Notes: generated by a model not told the origin, from the sequence alone. Positions 11,773-22,239 are shown, counted from the stretch's first letter. The stretch: DNA of 64,000 nt from Ariolimax columbianus (GCA_036924085.1 JAVGWX010000002.1:87377704-87441703), one strand, 5' to 3'. Translations and numbers: made by a program.

Positions 11773-13978
11773 CAAAACAGATCCAAATGGATACAGGCCC
11801 ATAAGCCTACTGATCTGTGTCGGCAAGCTGATGGAACGGATGATAAACACCAGACTGATGTGGCATCTGGAAGAACAACGAATACTAATTCCACAGCAAG
11901 CCGGCTTTAGACAGCACAGATCCACTGAGGACCAGGTCATCCTCATAGCCCAGGAGATAGAAGATGCCTACAAGGCACAGAAACACACAGTAGCTGTTTG
12001 CGTGGATCTGGAAAAGGCATTTGACAAAGTCTGGAAAGATGGACCTAGAGTCAAGCTAAGAAGAAGTGATGTTTGTGGGAAGATGTACAAGTGGATCAAC
12101 CACTACCTCAAACAGAGAACGGCCAGAGTCCAAGTACAAGGGCAGATGAGCAAAAAGGTGACACTCGAGCAGGGAGTACCCCAAGGGGGAGTACTGTCAC
12201 CCACACTCTTCCTGGTATATATAAACGATATTAAAGAGAATATACCAAGAAGAGTCCATAGCTCAATGTTTGCAGACGATCTGGCTATGTGGACCTCTGA
12301 AAAGAATCTAACCATTGCAAGAAATCGGATGCAGACGGCCCTAACATCGCTGGAAGAGTGGGCGAACTCATGGCTGGTCAAAATAAACGAGGAGAAAACC
12401 ACATGCACAATATTCTCGCTTTCATTAAAACCCCAAAGTACCAAATTAAGTCTAAATTGCAAATTCCTGCAGCCAAACGACAACCCAACCTATCTGGGAG
12501 TCACATTTGATCGGCGCATGACATGGAAAAGTCAGATTGAGAGAAACCGAATGAAAGCCAGAGAAAGAATGGCAATCATGAGGAAACTTGCTGTCACAAG
12601 CTGGGGTGCAGACGAAGGCATACTAAAGAAACTGTACACTGGAAGAGTGAGACCAGTTCTCGAGAATGGCATTGCGGCATGGACAACAGCAGCGAAGGCG
12701 AACTTCGATAAAGTTAACAAACTTCAAAACCAAGACATGAGAATTATAACAGGTGGCATGAAGTCAACGCCAATTGTAGAACTTGAAAAGATTACAAAAC
12801 TGCAATCCATGACCGATAGAAGAGACTGCAGAGCCCAGCTGCAGTCAGAGAAACTCCGAAGACTGACCGACCATCCAATGCACCAGAGACTAAACAATTT
12901 GGGAAATGGGAAACTAAAGCGGAGAAACTTTGCAGAAATAGCCAAAGCAAAGATGCACGAAGATCCCATAAACGCACTAACAACACCAAAACCCATCACT
13001 ACTGTACGAAAACCTACCTGGAGGCAGGATATATTTCCAGAGGTGGTAGAAAATATACCAGGTATTGCAAACAAAAACTGCCAGACTGAAAAAGAAAGGA
13101 GAGATACTACCCTAAGCTTCATAACGAAAAGCTACCCAAGCATGGACTGGACCCATGCATACACTGACGGTTCTGTAACAAACACAACACAGAACGGAGG
13201 GGCAGGAGCATTCCTGAACCTACCAAATGGCAGAAAAATAACACTGTCATTCGCTACTGGTAAGTACACAAGCAATTTCAGAGCGGAGGCAGAGGCACTG
13301 AGGGCGGCAGTGGAAGAAATGGTGACACACAGTGAAAATGAAAGCCATATAGTTCTGCTTACAGATGCTCTCGCCGTAGTCACAGCGCTAAAAAGCCAGA
13401 AAAACACTGAGCTTAATGACTTAAGAGCAGCACTGTGCAAACTGTGCCAGCAGTCCGCACCAAAAAGGGTAGTGGTACAGTGGGTCCCATCACACTGCAA
13501 CATCCAAGGCAACGAGGAGGCAGACAGACTGGCAAAAGAAGGTGCAAGACTACCACAAAAAGAAATCAGTATGACGTACGAAGAGTCAAAACGGCTTATC
13601 AAAGACAGATACATGACCAAATGGGAAACCGAACATACTGGTTACACCAAAAACGATGCCTATTACCAGTTGAACCGAAGAGAGCAGGTCGTTGTCTTCA
13701 GACTTCGCACTGGCCACAATAGAATGAGGTACCACCTATTCAACAAATTGAAGATAGGGTGTACCGACGAATGCCCGTGCGGTACTGGTAAAATGACCGC
13801 TGAACATCTGCTACAGAACTGCCCGACATACGAGGATCAGAGAGAGCAGATGTGGCCATCACCAGTGAAACTGCAAGACAAGCTCTATGGCAGTGGCGAC
13901 AGCCTCAGGATGACCACCGCTTTTTTCGAAAAAATAATGGTTACTGTCTGACTGCGTGCGCAGAAGAAGAAGAAGAAG
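11773..13978 (+). mobile_element. GAA-tailed I-type LINE, copy 1 (5'-truncated)
   Basis: 5'-truncated copy lying between the two minisatellite arrays. The left joint is with a satellite unit at about 11772 and the right end is a GAA repeat tail (about 13962-13978). Compared with the copy at 55307 it starts inside the RT finger region. No target duplication was seen; the short string ACAAAAC occurs at the left joint and just after the tail. Confidence 0.92.
11831..13951 (+). CDS. LINE ORF2 fragment: RT, RNase H and C-terminal Cys/His region (706 codons, open)
   Basis: Open for 706 codons. RT motifs in order: QQAGFRQHRSTEDQV, VCVDLEKAFDKVW, GVPQGGVLSPTLF and MFADDLAMW (active-site Asp pair). 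RNase H follows, with TDGSVTN (Asp), the RAEAEAL Glu, LLTDALAVV (Asp) and GNEEADRLAKEG (Asp). The end has ECPCGTGKMTAEHLLQNC, a C-x-C...H...C cluster found in I-type LINEs. The endonuclease is missing, so it cannot move by itself. It contains no stop despite truncation, which suggests a young copy. The ATG is simply the first in frame. Confidence 0.9.
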   Translation: MERMINTRLMWHLEEQRILIPQQAGFRQHRSTEDQVILIAQEIEDAYKAQKHTVAVCVDLEKAFDKVWKDGPRVKLRRSDVCGKMYKWINHYLKQRTARVQVQGQMSKKVTLEQGVPQGGVLSPTLFLVYINDIKENIPRRVHSSMFADDLAMWTSEKNLTIARNRMQTALTSLEEWANSWLVKINEEKTTCTIFSLSLKPQSTKLSLNCKFLQPNDNPTYLGVTFDRRMTWKSQIERNRMKARERMAIMRKLAVTSWGADEGILKKLYTGRVRPVLENGIAAWTTAAKANFDKVNKLQNQDMRIITGGMKSTPIVELEKITKLQSMTDRRDCRAQLQSEKLRRLTDHPMHQRLNNLGNGKLKRRNFAEIAKAKMHEDPINALTTPKPITTVRKPTWRQDIFPEVVENIPGIANKNCQTEKERRDTTLSFITKSYPSMDWTHAYTDGSVTNTTQNGGAGAFLNLPNGRKITLSFATGKYTSNFRAEAEALRAAVEEMVTHSENESHIVLLTDALAVVTALKSQKNTELNDLRAALCKLCQQSAPKRVVVQWVPSHCNIQGNEEADRLAKEGARLPQKEISMTYEESKRLIKDRYMTKWETEHTGYTKNDAYYQLNRREQVVVFRLRTGHNRMRYHLFNKLKIGCTDECPCGTGKMTAEHLLQNCPTYEDQREQMWPSPVKLQDKLYGSGDSLRMTTAFFEKIMVTV

Positions 13979-15106
13979 GATCAAACAAAACCAACGCCTA
14001 AATGCATTCACTGGATTGACATACCTGGGTAGTACTCTCATTAGTTGGTCGCTGGATTCACATACCTAGGCAGTACTCTCAATATTCAGTCGATAGATTC
14101 ACATACCTAGGCAGTACTCTCACTAGTCAGTCGCTGGATTCACATACCTAGGCAGTACTCTCACTAGTCATTCGATAGATTCACATATCTAGGCAGTACT
14201 CTCACTAGTCAGTAGCTGGATTCACATACCTAGGCAGTACTCTCACTAGTCAGTCGATAGATTCACATACCTAAGCAGTACTCTCACTAGTCAGTCGCTG
14301 GATTCACATACCTAGGCAGTACTCTCACTAGTCAGTCGCTGGATTCACATACCTAGGCAGTACTCTCAATAGTCAGTCGATAGATTCGCATACCTAGGCA
14401 GTGCTCTCACTAGTCAGTCGATAGATTCACATACCTAGGCAGTACTCTCAATAGTCAGTCGATAAATTCTCATACCTAGTCAGTACTCTCACTAGTCAGT
14501 CACTGGATTCACATACCTAGGCAGTACTCTCACTAGTCAGTCGATAGAATCACATACCTAGGCAGTATTCTCACTAGTCAGTCGATAGATTCACATACCT
14601 AGGCAGTACTCTCAATAGTCAGTCGATAGATTCACATACCTAGGCAGTACTCTCACTAGTCAGTCGATAGATTCACATACCTAGGCAGTACTCTCACTAG
14701 TCAGTCGATAGATTCACATACCTAGGCAGTACTCTCACTAGTCAGTCGATAGATTCACATACCTAGGCAGTACTCTCACTAGTCAGTCGCTGGATTCACA
14801 TACCTAGGCAATACTCTCACTAGTCAGTCGCTGGATTCACATACCTAGGCAGTACTCTCACTAGTCAGTCGATAGAATCACATACCTAGGCAGTACTCTC
14901 AATAGTCAGTCGATAGATTCACATACCTAGGCAGTACTCTCACTAGTCAGTCGATAGATTCACATACCTAGGCAGTACTCTCTCTAGTCAGTCGATAGAT
15001 TCACATACCTAGGCAGTACTCTCACTAGTCAGTCGATAGATGCACATACCTAGGCAGTACTCTCACTAGTCAGTCGATAGATTCACATACCTAGGCAGTA
15101 CTCTCA
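13979..15106 (+). repeat. 41-bp minisatellite, array 2
   Basis: About 27 copies of the array-1 unit. It begins with the same lead-in as array 1 (GGATCAAACAAAACCAACGC), and shares the rare double variant GATTCGCATACC...GCAGTGCTCTC (at 14384 here, at 10949 in array 1). The offset from the lead-in differs by 123 bp, which is three units. The arrays therefore look like two copies of one segment that have since changed unit number. Confidence 0.93.
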
Positions 15107-15329
15107 TTGCAGAGGCGAATATCGACTGTGAGTTCAATAACAGGTTTGCTAAGGCGAGCTCTGCGCGTGGGGAACTACAGGCAAACGTCTGGAACCGATA
15201 AGACACCAGTGTCGCCTCCTAGGCAAATGTGTTTCGTGCTGTTATGTTATTCACTCTGGTTCATGACAGTGTCAAATGGGCAGTATATGACAGGCATACC
15301 AGACAGCTAAATCGTTTTCACGAATTCTA

Positions 15330-15850
15330 TGCGTAGGCTGCTCATGATTATGTGGCAGGACAATGTGCCTAACTCTCAGATTCTTAGCAAGACTAACATC
15401 CATACACTTCTGCAAATAATTAAGATAGACGGGCCATGTAATTGACATGTCTGGTGAGCGCATCCCCAAGCAGCTGTTGTACTGTGATCTCACAACAAGC
15501 AGACGTTCACCAGGTGAGCAGAAGAAACGCTTGATAGACTCTTTGAAAGTGCCGCTGAAATGTGTCAATATTGGTGTGGCCTGCTGGGAGTTGCTTGCAC
15601 ACAACCGTACCACCTAACGCGCTAGTGTCACCGAAGGTGCTCAGATTGCAGAGAATATAGCCATCGTGGAGGCTCAGTGAAAGCGCGCTGTCAGAAGAAA
15701 ACAACGCACGGCGACTCTTCAGACGGCGCCAAAAATGTGTGTCCCGAATGTGGCAGGGTATGCCCTTTCAGGATTGATTTTTATAGCCATCAAAGAACAC
15801 ATTTCGCAGCTAAAGTCTTATGGTGACGCATCTTCTCTTTCGATGGGCAA
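15330..15850 (+). mobile_element. LINE 3' end with C2H2-like finger
   Basis: Reads as a decayed LINE C-terminus: SGERIPKQLLYCDLTTSRR and QKKRLIDSLKV, then near 15741-15805 PECGRVCPFRIDFYSHQRTH. This is the C2H2-like end seen in some RTE-like LINEs. Several frameshifts separate the parts. Confidence 0.75.
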
Positions 15851-15899
15851 CTATTATTTTTAAGAGAACAAGAGTTAAAATGAATGGTCTGCAGAGTAG

Positions 15900-16080
15900 A
15901 AAAGTTATGTTCGATAGAGTACCTCGAGGATGAGTAATGGTAGCAATAGTATTCCTTGTTTATATCAATAACTTTGTGAAAGATATACTCACTGAGTTAA
16001 AGCCACCTTCTACGCATTATAACCTATTTGCGATGTGAGCTGATGAATGCCTCGGTACTGGGAAATGCTGATTACAGCGC
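15900..16080 (+). mobile_element. RT fragment of another LINE
   Basis: Encodes a broken RT stretch, GVPRG then FLVYINNFVKDI, and then a diverged active site (F-A-M-stop-A-D-E). It resembles the 'GVPQGS...YADD' region of I- or Jockey-type LINEs. Confidence 0.6.
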
Positions 16081-16099
16081 CTGGCAGGCATACTTGTAA

Positions 16100-16260
16100 T
16101 AACTTAATTTAGCTTAACGTCATTATGCTGATTTAGAAGACTCTACAGACTCTGTATTCAACCAGTTTATTGAAGGCTGGTTTAACCGATGTGCGAGTCC
16201 ATCGTAATATACTCAAACACTAGAACTAAGTAGACCTGCAGACAGTTAGGTGATGACTAC
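16100..16260 (-). repeat. 3' end shared with SINE A, plus S-repeat segment
   Basis: On the minus strand it contains the family-A tail (near 16105-16165) joined to part of repeat S (near 16180-16255, 'GTAGTCATCACCTAACTG' side). Both ends are ragged. Confidence 0.55.
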
Positions 16261-16269
16261 TGGAGCAAG

Positions 16270-16950
16270 CGGTCCTTATTCTTGAACCCTGTAAATCTCC
16301 CTTGGACTCCAGTAATAGGAAAATATAAATTAAATCATAACGTTATAGTAGGTTAACTTCAGTACTAGGCTTCGCACAAATGGAATAAGCGGAATTATTG
16401 GAATTAACACGTTTTCATCTTTGTATTCTCATTTCAAGATTATGGTCTGAATTACAAAATTGAACACTGGCCTCACAACCATTCTCGTTTCCATCTTAGA
16501 AGCAGTGTGCAACTGGCTATTTTAAGTCTGAGATATGATGTACCCAATGTACATTATCTTGTTCTCTTACATTCTTAATGCAGCTACCAGGTTGGCTGAT
16601 ACGCAACTGTGTGGGAAGTAAGAACGGTAATTACCTTCTAACGCAACCGAAAACGGCTCTGTCTAATACAGTAATCCAATTTTCTCTTGATGACGTGTTT
16701 GACAGTGTAACACACGCCCGCAACAATGTATGAATTATCTGTAAGCACTTTCCAGTCTAGCCACATAATTATATGCCCATAACTTGTGAAAGGAACAATA
16801 TAGTGACTTGAAATGAGTTTTGTTGATCCAGATATCGGACATATAATGTTCAGTTTAAAATTGAGATCAATGTGTTGTTCTGTGCGCGAGTTATGGCCTC
16901 TTCACACAAAACCCCCTTTCATAAATTTATAGTAGTTATTGTTGTTATAT
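16270..16950. other. Intron sequence, nothing recognised
   Basis: AT-rich, with no coding or repeat signal that I can identify up to the exon 4 acceptor. Confidence 0.4.
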
Positions 16951-16955
16951 TCTAG

Positions 16956-17173
16956 AGAGACTTGGGATACAAGCAGTGTACGATGACAGCCCAGGCCCCA
17001 ATGTGATACATTTGAGTTATGGATCGCTCAACTTAACAACGGTGAATGGAGTCGTCCGGAATAGCTCAGATGTGTACAGTATTACTGTGAACGCTACAGA
17101 TTCCAGGATAGATGTTCTCGGTCAGGGAGCAGCTGGTGTCTTCTACGGAGTTGTCACCCTTCTCAGCTTAATA
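16956..17173 (+). CDS. GH20 hexosaminidase exon 4: GH20b domain
   Basis: Joins in phase 1 with exon 3 and runs 73 codons to phase 0. It contains the GH20b signature GQGAAGVFYGVVTLLSLI just before the barrel. Acceptor TTCTAG ends at 16955; donor GTATGC starts at 17174. The 8-kb intron before it carries the two 41-bp minisatellite arrays. Confidence 0.92.
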
Positions 17174-17379
17174 GTATGCACTCATTGTTGTGTGTTACAA
17201 TTATGTTGATGTTATGTTTTATTCAGCAGATCAGACATCACTCCAATCTCAGCAGACCGAAAGGTAATAAATGTCTTTCAAGAGATGGAGAATATGGTAG
17301 TTATTGAAGATTTATGTAGCGTGGAGGTTGTTTATACATATTATTTTTCCTCGCAAGCCATCCTACTAATGTGTTTACC

Positions 17380-17710
17380 ATGTATTCTTCTTCTTCGTCT
17401 TTGTTCGTTCTCAAAATCGACTCTACCGAGCACAGAAAGATCAGAAAAACAGAATGCGTTTTTTTGTAGTTTACAGCTTGACTGCGACATTTGTACCTTT
17501 CGGTCCGACACATCCGACTTCAGCATGACATATGTGGGTGCCTGATTAGTCTTCCATTTTCAATCCCTTCTCCTTAGCGATTCTTCCCTGTTGCAGCCTT
17601 TTATCCAGGATCACCAGGGTCTAAAAAAGGGTCTTGGCAGTTCTGGGTCACTGGTCCTGTCGCTAACAGTCAGCTATGGAACGCTAACCACTACAGCTCA
17701 TACAATGATC
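17380..17710 (-). mobile_element. Dispersed GAA-tailed repeat R, copy 1
   Basis: Read on the minus strand it runs from a single 33-bp motif near 17700 to a 3' end GAACGAACAAAGACGAAGAA near 17385-17412. The same body recurs at 17990-18330 (-), 48715-48965 (+), 44270-44425 (+) and 39060-39215 (-). No ORF. Probably a non-autonomous retroposon; the inference rests on the repeated oriented GAA tail. Confidence 0.6.
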
Positions 17711-17989
17711 AGCATCACGATCCTACTATGGATTCAGTATTTTCTTGTCTGATTTTCACTCCAGGTTGAGTTGAAGACCTCCACTAAAGTTGAACTCCTT
17801 TAGAAAGCATGTGACAAGGCAAGTTTTGTGCATTTGCAATGGTGGCCTATGTTGTAATTTTGTTTGCAAAATGAGGTAGCTGGCCCAAGACACAACTCAT
17901 TTTCATCCTCATCATTTATCCGTCTGGTTCCCATGGAAACATAGCTGTATCAGATGCTTCAGCTCTGTTCCTCTTCGGTATCGTTTACT

Positions 17990-18330
17990 TGAGTTCCGAC
18001 TACGACATGTTGATTCTTCTTCCTCTTCTTCTTCGTTCGTTCTCAATCGCCCACTACCAAGCCCTGAAAAAGGGTTTTGTAAGTAGCAGGATGTAGTCCG
18101 AAAAACGGAATGCGGTGTATTGGAGCTTACAGCTTGACCACGACATTTGCATCTTTCTGGCCAACACATCGGACTTCAACATTGCATTTTTTGTGTGCTG
18201 GATGAGCTTTCCCTCTTATATCCATGGTCTGCCCTGCTGCAGTCTGTTATCCAGGATCACCACGTGGAGGTGTAAAAGGGTATTGGCAGCTCTGGTTCGC
18301 TGGCCCTGACACTAGCAGTCAGCTCTGGTT
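17990..18330 (-). mobile_element. Dispersed GAA-tailed repeat R, copy 2
   Basis: Direct neighbour of copy 1 in the same orientation, with the same landmarks (CCACTACCAAGCCCTG near 18050 and TCCAGGATCACCA near 18250). Its 5' end contains the 33-bp motif that is expanded into a tandem array immediately after it. Confidence 0.6.
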
Positions 18331-18562
18331 CGCTGGCCCTGACACTAGCAGTCAGCTCTGGTTCGCTGGCCCTGACACTAGCAGTCAGCTCTGGTTCGCT
18401 GGCCCTGACTCTAGCAGTCAGCTCTGGTTCGCTGGCCCTGACACTAGCAGTCAGCTCTGGTTCGCTGGCCCTGACTCTAGCAGTCAGCTCTGGTTCGCTG
18501 ACCCTGACACTAGCAGTCAGCTCTGGTTCGCTGGCTCTGACACTAGCAGTCAGCTCTGGTTC
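18285..18562 (+). repeat. 33-bp minisatellite
   Basis: About eight copies of CAGCTCTGGTTCGCTGGCCC plus TGACACTAGCAGT. As 33 is a multiple of 3, it opens a frame of repeated QLWFAGPDTSS, but nothing suggests that this frame is translated. Confidence 0.92.
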
Positions 18563-18599
18563 CCATCTTCTGTCTCCAATTCCCTGCTGTACTCGCTAT

Positions 18600-19260
18600 T
18601 GCAGTATTCTATACCTCAGATCTGTTTTTGCCATTGTAACTCTCCTTTAGACGCCATTTATTGACATGCGTGTAAGTGCGGTGCACCTAGTATTTCCTCC
18701 ACGGTAAGGGGTCCCTGATGCCCACTTGCAGTTTGTTTACAACTAATGAAGCAACTGCAATGTCTATACCATATATTATCTATCATGTACGTTAGTCTTC
18801 TTAGTACTATAAAAGTTTTGGATTAAACTAATCTGTCAAATCATCAAATTTTAAATGAGTGGAAGTCAAAGGACATCTCAGACCTTCAAGAATGAGTGCT
18901 TCTGTTGGACATTCTGCAGTGAATTGTAATGGAAGAATATTGCCTTGATGGTATAGTCTGCTAGACTTTTTCCTGTCCATTATGTGATTATATCCTCCTA
19001 CTTAGGGAAGTCTAAAAATTGCAAGTTTGCCCTCCGCGGTTCGTTCCAGTCTCACAGTGGATGTCTTTTTATGTGATCAAAATACCTTACAGTGGAACTA
19101 TCTACGATCATCAGCTATCTTTGTTCACCTGTTTCTCCAAGACTTCCTTATTTTTGTCTTTCTTTCCAAGGAAATGTATTTTATTATTCTTTGCATCCAC
19201 ATTCTAAAGACAGCAATGTTCTTCTCTATTTATGTGTTCATATTCCACGTTTCTACCCCA
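18600..19260. other. Intron sequence, probable LINE debris
   Basis: No frame or motif clear enough to name. A TTAG microsatellite follows at 19265-19311. Confidence 0.35.
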
Positions 19261-19263
19261 TAC

Positions 19264-19264
<1 letters not shown>

Positions 19265-19310
<46 letters not shown>

Positions 19311-19311
19311 A
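19265..19311. repeat. (TTAG)n microsatellite
   Basis: About twelve perfect TTAG units. The unit is neither TTAGGG nor TTAGG, so this is not telomeric sequence. Confidence 0.95.
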
Positions 19312-19379
19312 GCCGCTATCAGTCATTACTGACTATATGATGATATGACTTGGAGTGGGTAAAAAATATTGATAGCAGC

Positions 19380-19790
19380 ACAGCAAAATGTATACTTAGC
19401 TTTTGTTGTCTTTCTCCTAGCGGCGTTGTCTTTCACTTCTCTGTGTAGCAAGAGCTTCGCTTCACCAAGCGTGAGCTGGACATTCAGGGTACATCTCCAC
19501 CTGGATCGATCTACAGCTTCGTTTTTCCAGGATGTCAGATTCATGTCACAGGGCCTTCACATCACGCTTGCACACATCTTTGAACCTCAACTGTGGTCCG
19601 TCAACTGTTCTCGTACTATTCGCCAACTGTACATAGAAGATATCTTTGGGAATGCGGCCATCTTCCATGCAACGAACATGACCAAGCCATTGTAGTCTTC
19701 GCGGCCTAAGTAGAGTGTACATACTTGGAAGACCAGTGCGAGAGTGCCGCTCTTCATTTGTCACTCTGTCCATCCATATAATTCCAATCA
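19380..19790 (-). mobile_element. LINE C-terminal fragment
   Basis: On the minus strand: MDRVTNEERHSRTGLPSMYT, RRLQWLGHVRCMEDGRIPKD and a KDVCKRDVKAL stretch, ending in SWKNEAVDRSRWR. This is the typical post-thumb part of an RTE-like LINE. Confidence 0.75.
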
Positions 19791-19799
19791 TGAGTACAA

Positions 19800-19990
19800 G
19801 CTTCAGAACTAGGAACAAAACATCAACATCATTTAGTTCTATGCCCCAACTAACGAGACTAAAGATGATAAGAAGCAAGAGTTTTACAACAAGCTGGAAA
19901 GACGTTTTTGACACGCAGAAAAAAGAACGATATCTTAATATTAATGGCAGACTTCAATGATAAAATTGGAGCAGACAGCCCGGGTTACGA
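19800..19990 (+). mobile_element. LINE endonuclease fragment
   Basis: Reads as DDKKQEFYNKLERRF (with a frameshift) then KNDILILMADFNDKIGAD. The D-F-N motif is the APE-type endonuclease core. It lies head to head with the previous fragment. Confidence 0.7.
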
Positions 19991-20039
19991 ACCGATTACA
20001 CATAAAATTGCTTCACATTTCGTGAATATCTCCTTGCAG

Positions 20040-20162
20040 AATGAGAGCCAACAAGTCCCAGAATGTGCCATTATTGATGGTCCTAGGTTTGAGTACAGAG
20101 GCTTGATGTTGGATATCGCTCGCAGCTTTCACCCAAAGGATGACATCTTGAGTGTCATTGAG
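20040..20162 (+). CDS. GH20 hexosaminidase exon 5: first strand of the barrel
   Basis: Forty-one codons in phase 0. The peptide FEYRGLMLDIARSFHPKDD is the classic opening of the GH20 catalytic barrel (the R-G-x-x-L-D-x-A-R-x-F motif), where the arginine contacts the sugar. Acceptor CCTTGCAG ends at 20039; donor GTAACT at 20163. Too short for most ORF filters, but it is needed to bridge exons 4 and 6. Confidence 0.93.
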
Positions 20163-20169
20163 GTAACTA

Positions 20170-20360
20170 CTGTTGTGTCTAACAAACATACCAAGGTCAA
20201 GTCAAGGGTTTGTAGCTTATAGTGTGTGCTATCACTGTTGGGTCTATCATACAACCAAGGTCAAATCAAGAGTTTGTAGCTTCCAGTGTGTGCTATCACT
20301 ATTGCGTCTATCATACATCCACTGTCAAGACAAGGGTTTAAAGCTTCCAGTGTGCTACGA
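20170..20360. repeat. ~64-bp tandem repeat next to the exon 5 donor
   Basis: Three copies marked by CAAGGTCAA(G/A)TCAAG(G/A)GTTT and TGTGCTATCAC. It starts within a few bases of the donor at 20163. Confidence 0.75.
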
Positions 20361-20364
20361 CGCC

Positions 20365-21220
20365 GCCCCCCCCCCCCCCGCCTACACAACCCCAGCTGAT
20401 TTTTGTTTCTGAAAAGATTACCCTCTCCCCGCTTCCGAAATTATTCGTGTCTATGACACGGAACCCCATCCCCTAAATGATACTTGTCCTTGACACTGGA
20501 TTCCTCCAGATGTTTCTTGACCTTGACACTATGATCCGCCAAGGTGACTCCTGTCCTAGACACTGAACCCCCCCCCCCAGGTGACTTGTCCTTGACACTG
20601 AACACCCCCCCCCCCCCCCCGGTGACCCTCTTTTCCTGGACACTATGACCTCTCAGATGATTCGTGTCCTTGACACTCTGATTCTTGTCTTTTACACTAT
20701 AACCACCCCCCCCCCCCCCGATGATTCTTGTCTTTGACACTATAACCCACCCCCCCCCTCCAGATGATTCTTGTCTTTGACACTATAACCCCCCCCCCCA
20801 GATGTTTCTTGTCTGTGACACTATAACCCCCCCCCCCCCGATGATTCTTGTCTTTGACACTATAAACCCCCCCCCTCCCGCCCCAGATGATTCTTGTCTT
20901 TGACACTATACCCCCCCCCCCTCCACCCGATGATTCGTGTCCTTGACACTATGACCCAACTCCACACACTCCCAGTTGATTCTTGTCTTTGACACTATGA
21001 CCGCCTAGATGATTCTTGTCCTTGACACTATGACCCCTCAGATGATTATTGTCCTTTACACGATGACCCCCACTGATTCTTGTCCTTGACATGATGATCC
21101 CAACTGATTCTTGTTCTTGACAGTATGACCTTCAAATGACGATTATCCTTGACACTTTGACCCTTATCTGATGATTGCCCCTGACTTTATGACCTGCAGC
21201 TAATAATGTTCCTTAACTAT
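20365..21220. repeat. C-run tandem repeats upstream of exon 6
   Basis: Degenerate units of 'GATGATTCTTGTC(C/T)TTGACACTATGACC' with variable C runs of up to about 18. About 16 units, most C-rich at 20365-20940 and C-poor near the exon 6 acceptor. The minus strand is G-rich. Confidence 0.88.
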
Positions 21221-21230
21221 ATTTCTCCAG

Positions 21231-21326
21231 CTCATGGCCAGCTATAAACTGAACAAGCTGCATCTACATCTGTCTGACGACGAAGGTTGGAGAATTCAGA
21301 TCCCAGCCCTTCCAGAGCTAACAAGC
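21231..21326 (+). CDS. GH20 hexosaminidase exon 6: second barrel segment
   Basis: Thirty-two codons, phase 0 to phase 0. ASYKLNKLHLHLSDDEGWRI is strongly diagnostic of GH20 (N-K-x-H-x-H-L-S-D-D-E-G-W). The acceptor TTTCTCCAG ends at 21230 and the donor GTAAGT begins at 21327. The preceding intron is packed with C-run tandem repeats up to the branch-point region. Confidence 0.94.
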
Positions 21327-21504
21327 GTAAGTTGCTTCATCCATGTACTCGTGCCGCATACATGAACACATCATACATACCCACTCCATGTTATCAGTGT
21401 TAGACGTGAACCACCACCAAAACATTCGAACGAAACAAAACTAATAAGATGGTTGCTGAAGCAGTTAGTGTCACCAGAAAAGACAGTAAAACAACATAAA
21501 TGCT

Positions 21505-21670
21505 AGACCCCGAGTGGTCCATCAGGGTCTTTGTGTATGACAAAGAAAAAAATAGCACCGCTGCTCTACAGAGAGGATGCCTAAGTGTGTGAGATAGCAT
21601 AGTTGGGTTAGGTGGTATGTAAAGAGCAGAATAGATGGCGTCTAAAGGCTCGAATTAATCAGCGCGGGTA
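21505..21670 (+). repeat. Dispersed SINE-like repeat S, copy 2
   Basis: Matches 5000-5150 (CAGGGTCTTTGTGTATGAC and CAGAATAGATGGCGTCTA). Confidence 0.65.
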
Positions 21671-22230
21671 TCCTCACGAGGCTTAGTCTCTATCAGTATA
21701 ACGGCATGCCGCATGCAGAGAGCATCGCACAACGCACGAACTCCATAGCTCTAGTGATGAACCCATGGATCTCTGGAACAATTGCCATCATGAACCGAAA
21801 CTGGAATTCGAATCCTGACCGTCTGTACACGAGACAAATGGTTTGACCACTTTGCAGACGTTAAATTAAGTTCCAAAAACGAATTCGAACAATATATTGC
21901 ATTTTAGACAGACATATTTAACTGTTTACATCTTCTTGCAAAGTACATCGCTCTAAGATATCTGAGAAATGACTATTTAATTATTGATTAATCTGGTAAT
22001 GACTTTGTTAGAAACATGTGTGAGGAAGGAGGAAGCATTAATTGTGTCCCCAAAAGATCAAATCGAACCTGGGGTGGTAATGAACACCAACATTCTATAA
22101 TAACATAAATAGATATAGCTCAATTATGGCTACTATCACGAGTGTCTAGAGAAGAGAAGAATTCGAGGTGACAGCACAGGTTTACAAGATAATCAACAGA
22201 AACGATGTTAGACTATAACAAGTTTTGTTT
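21671..22230. other. Intron sequence, nothing recognised
   Basis: AT-rich; no clear repeat or frame. Confidence 0.35.
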
Positions 22231-22239
22231 TGGTGTAAA

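Noticed and set aside
10672..15106. CRISPR-like regular repeats
   Set aside because: The 41-bp units are contiguous with no unique spacers, lie in a eukaryotic intron and have no cas genes; this is a minisatellite.
18224..18664. Eleven-residue repeat protein (QLWFAGPDTSS)n
   Set aside because: The frame exists because the unit is 33 bp. It is next to an identical unexpanded repeat with no frame, so coding is unlikely.
19265..19311. Interstitial telomere repeat
   Set aside because: The unit is TTAG, not TTAGGG or TTAGG; a simple microsatellite.
20441..20906. Glycine-rich open frames on the minus strand
   Set aside because: Translations of the C-run tandem repeats.
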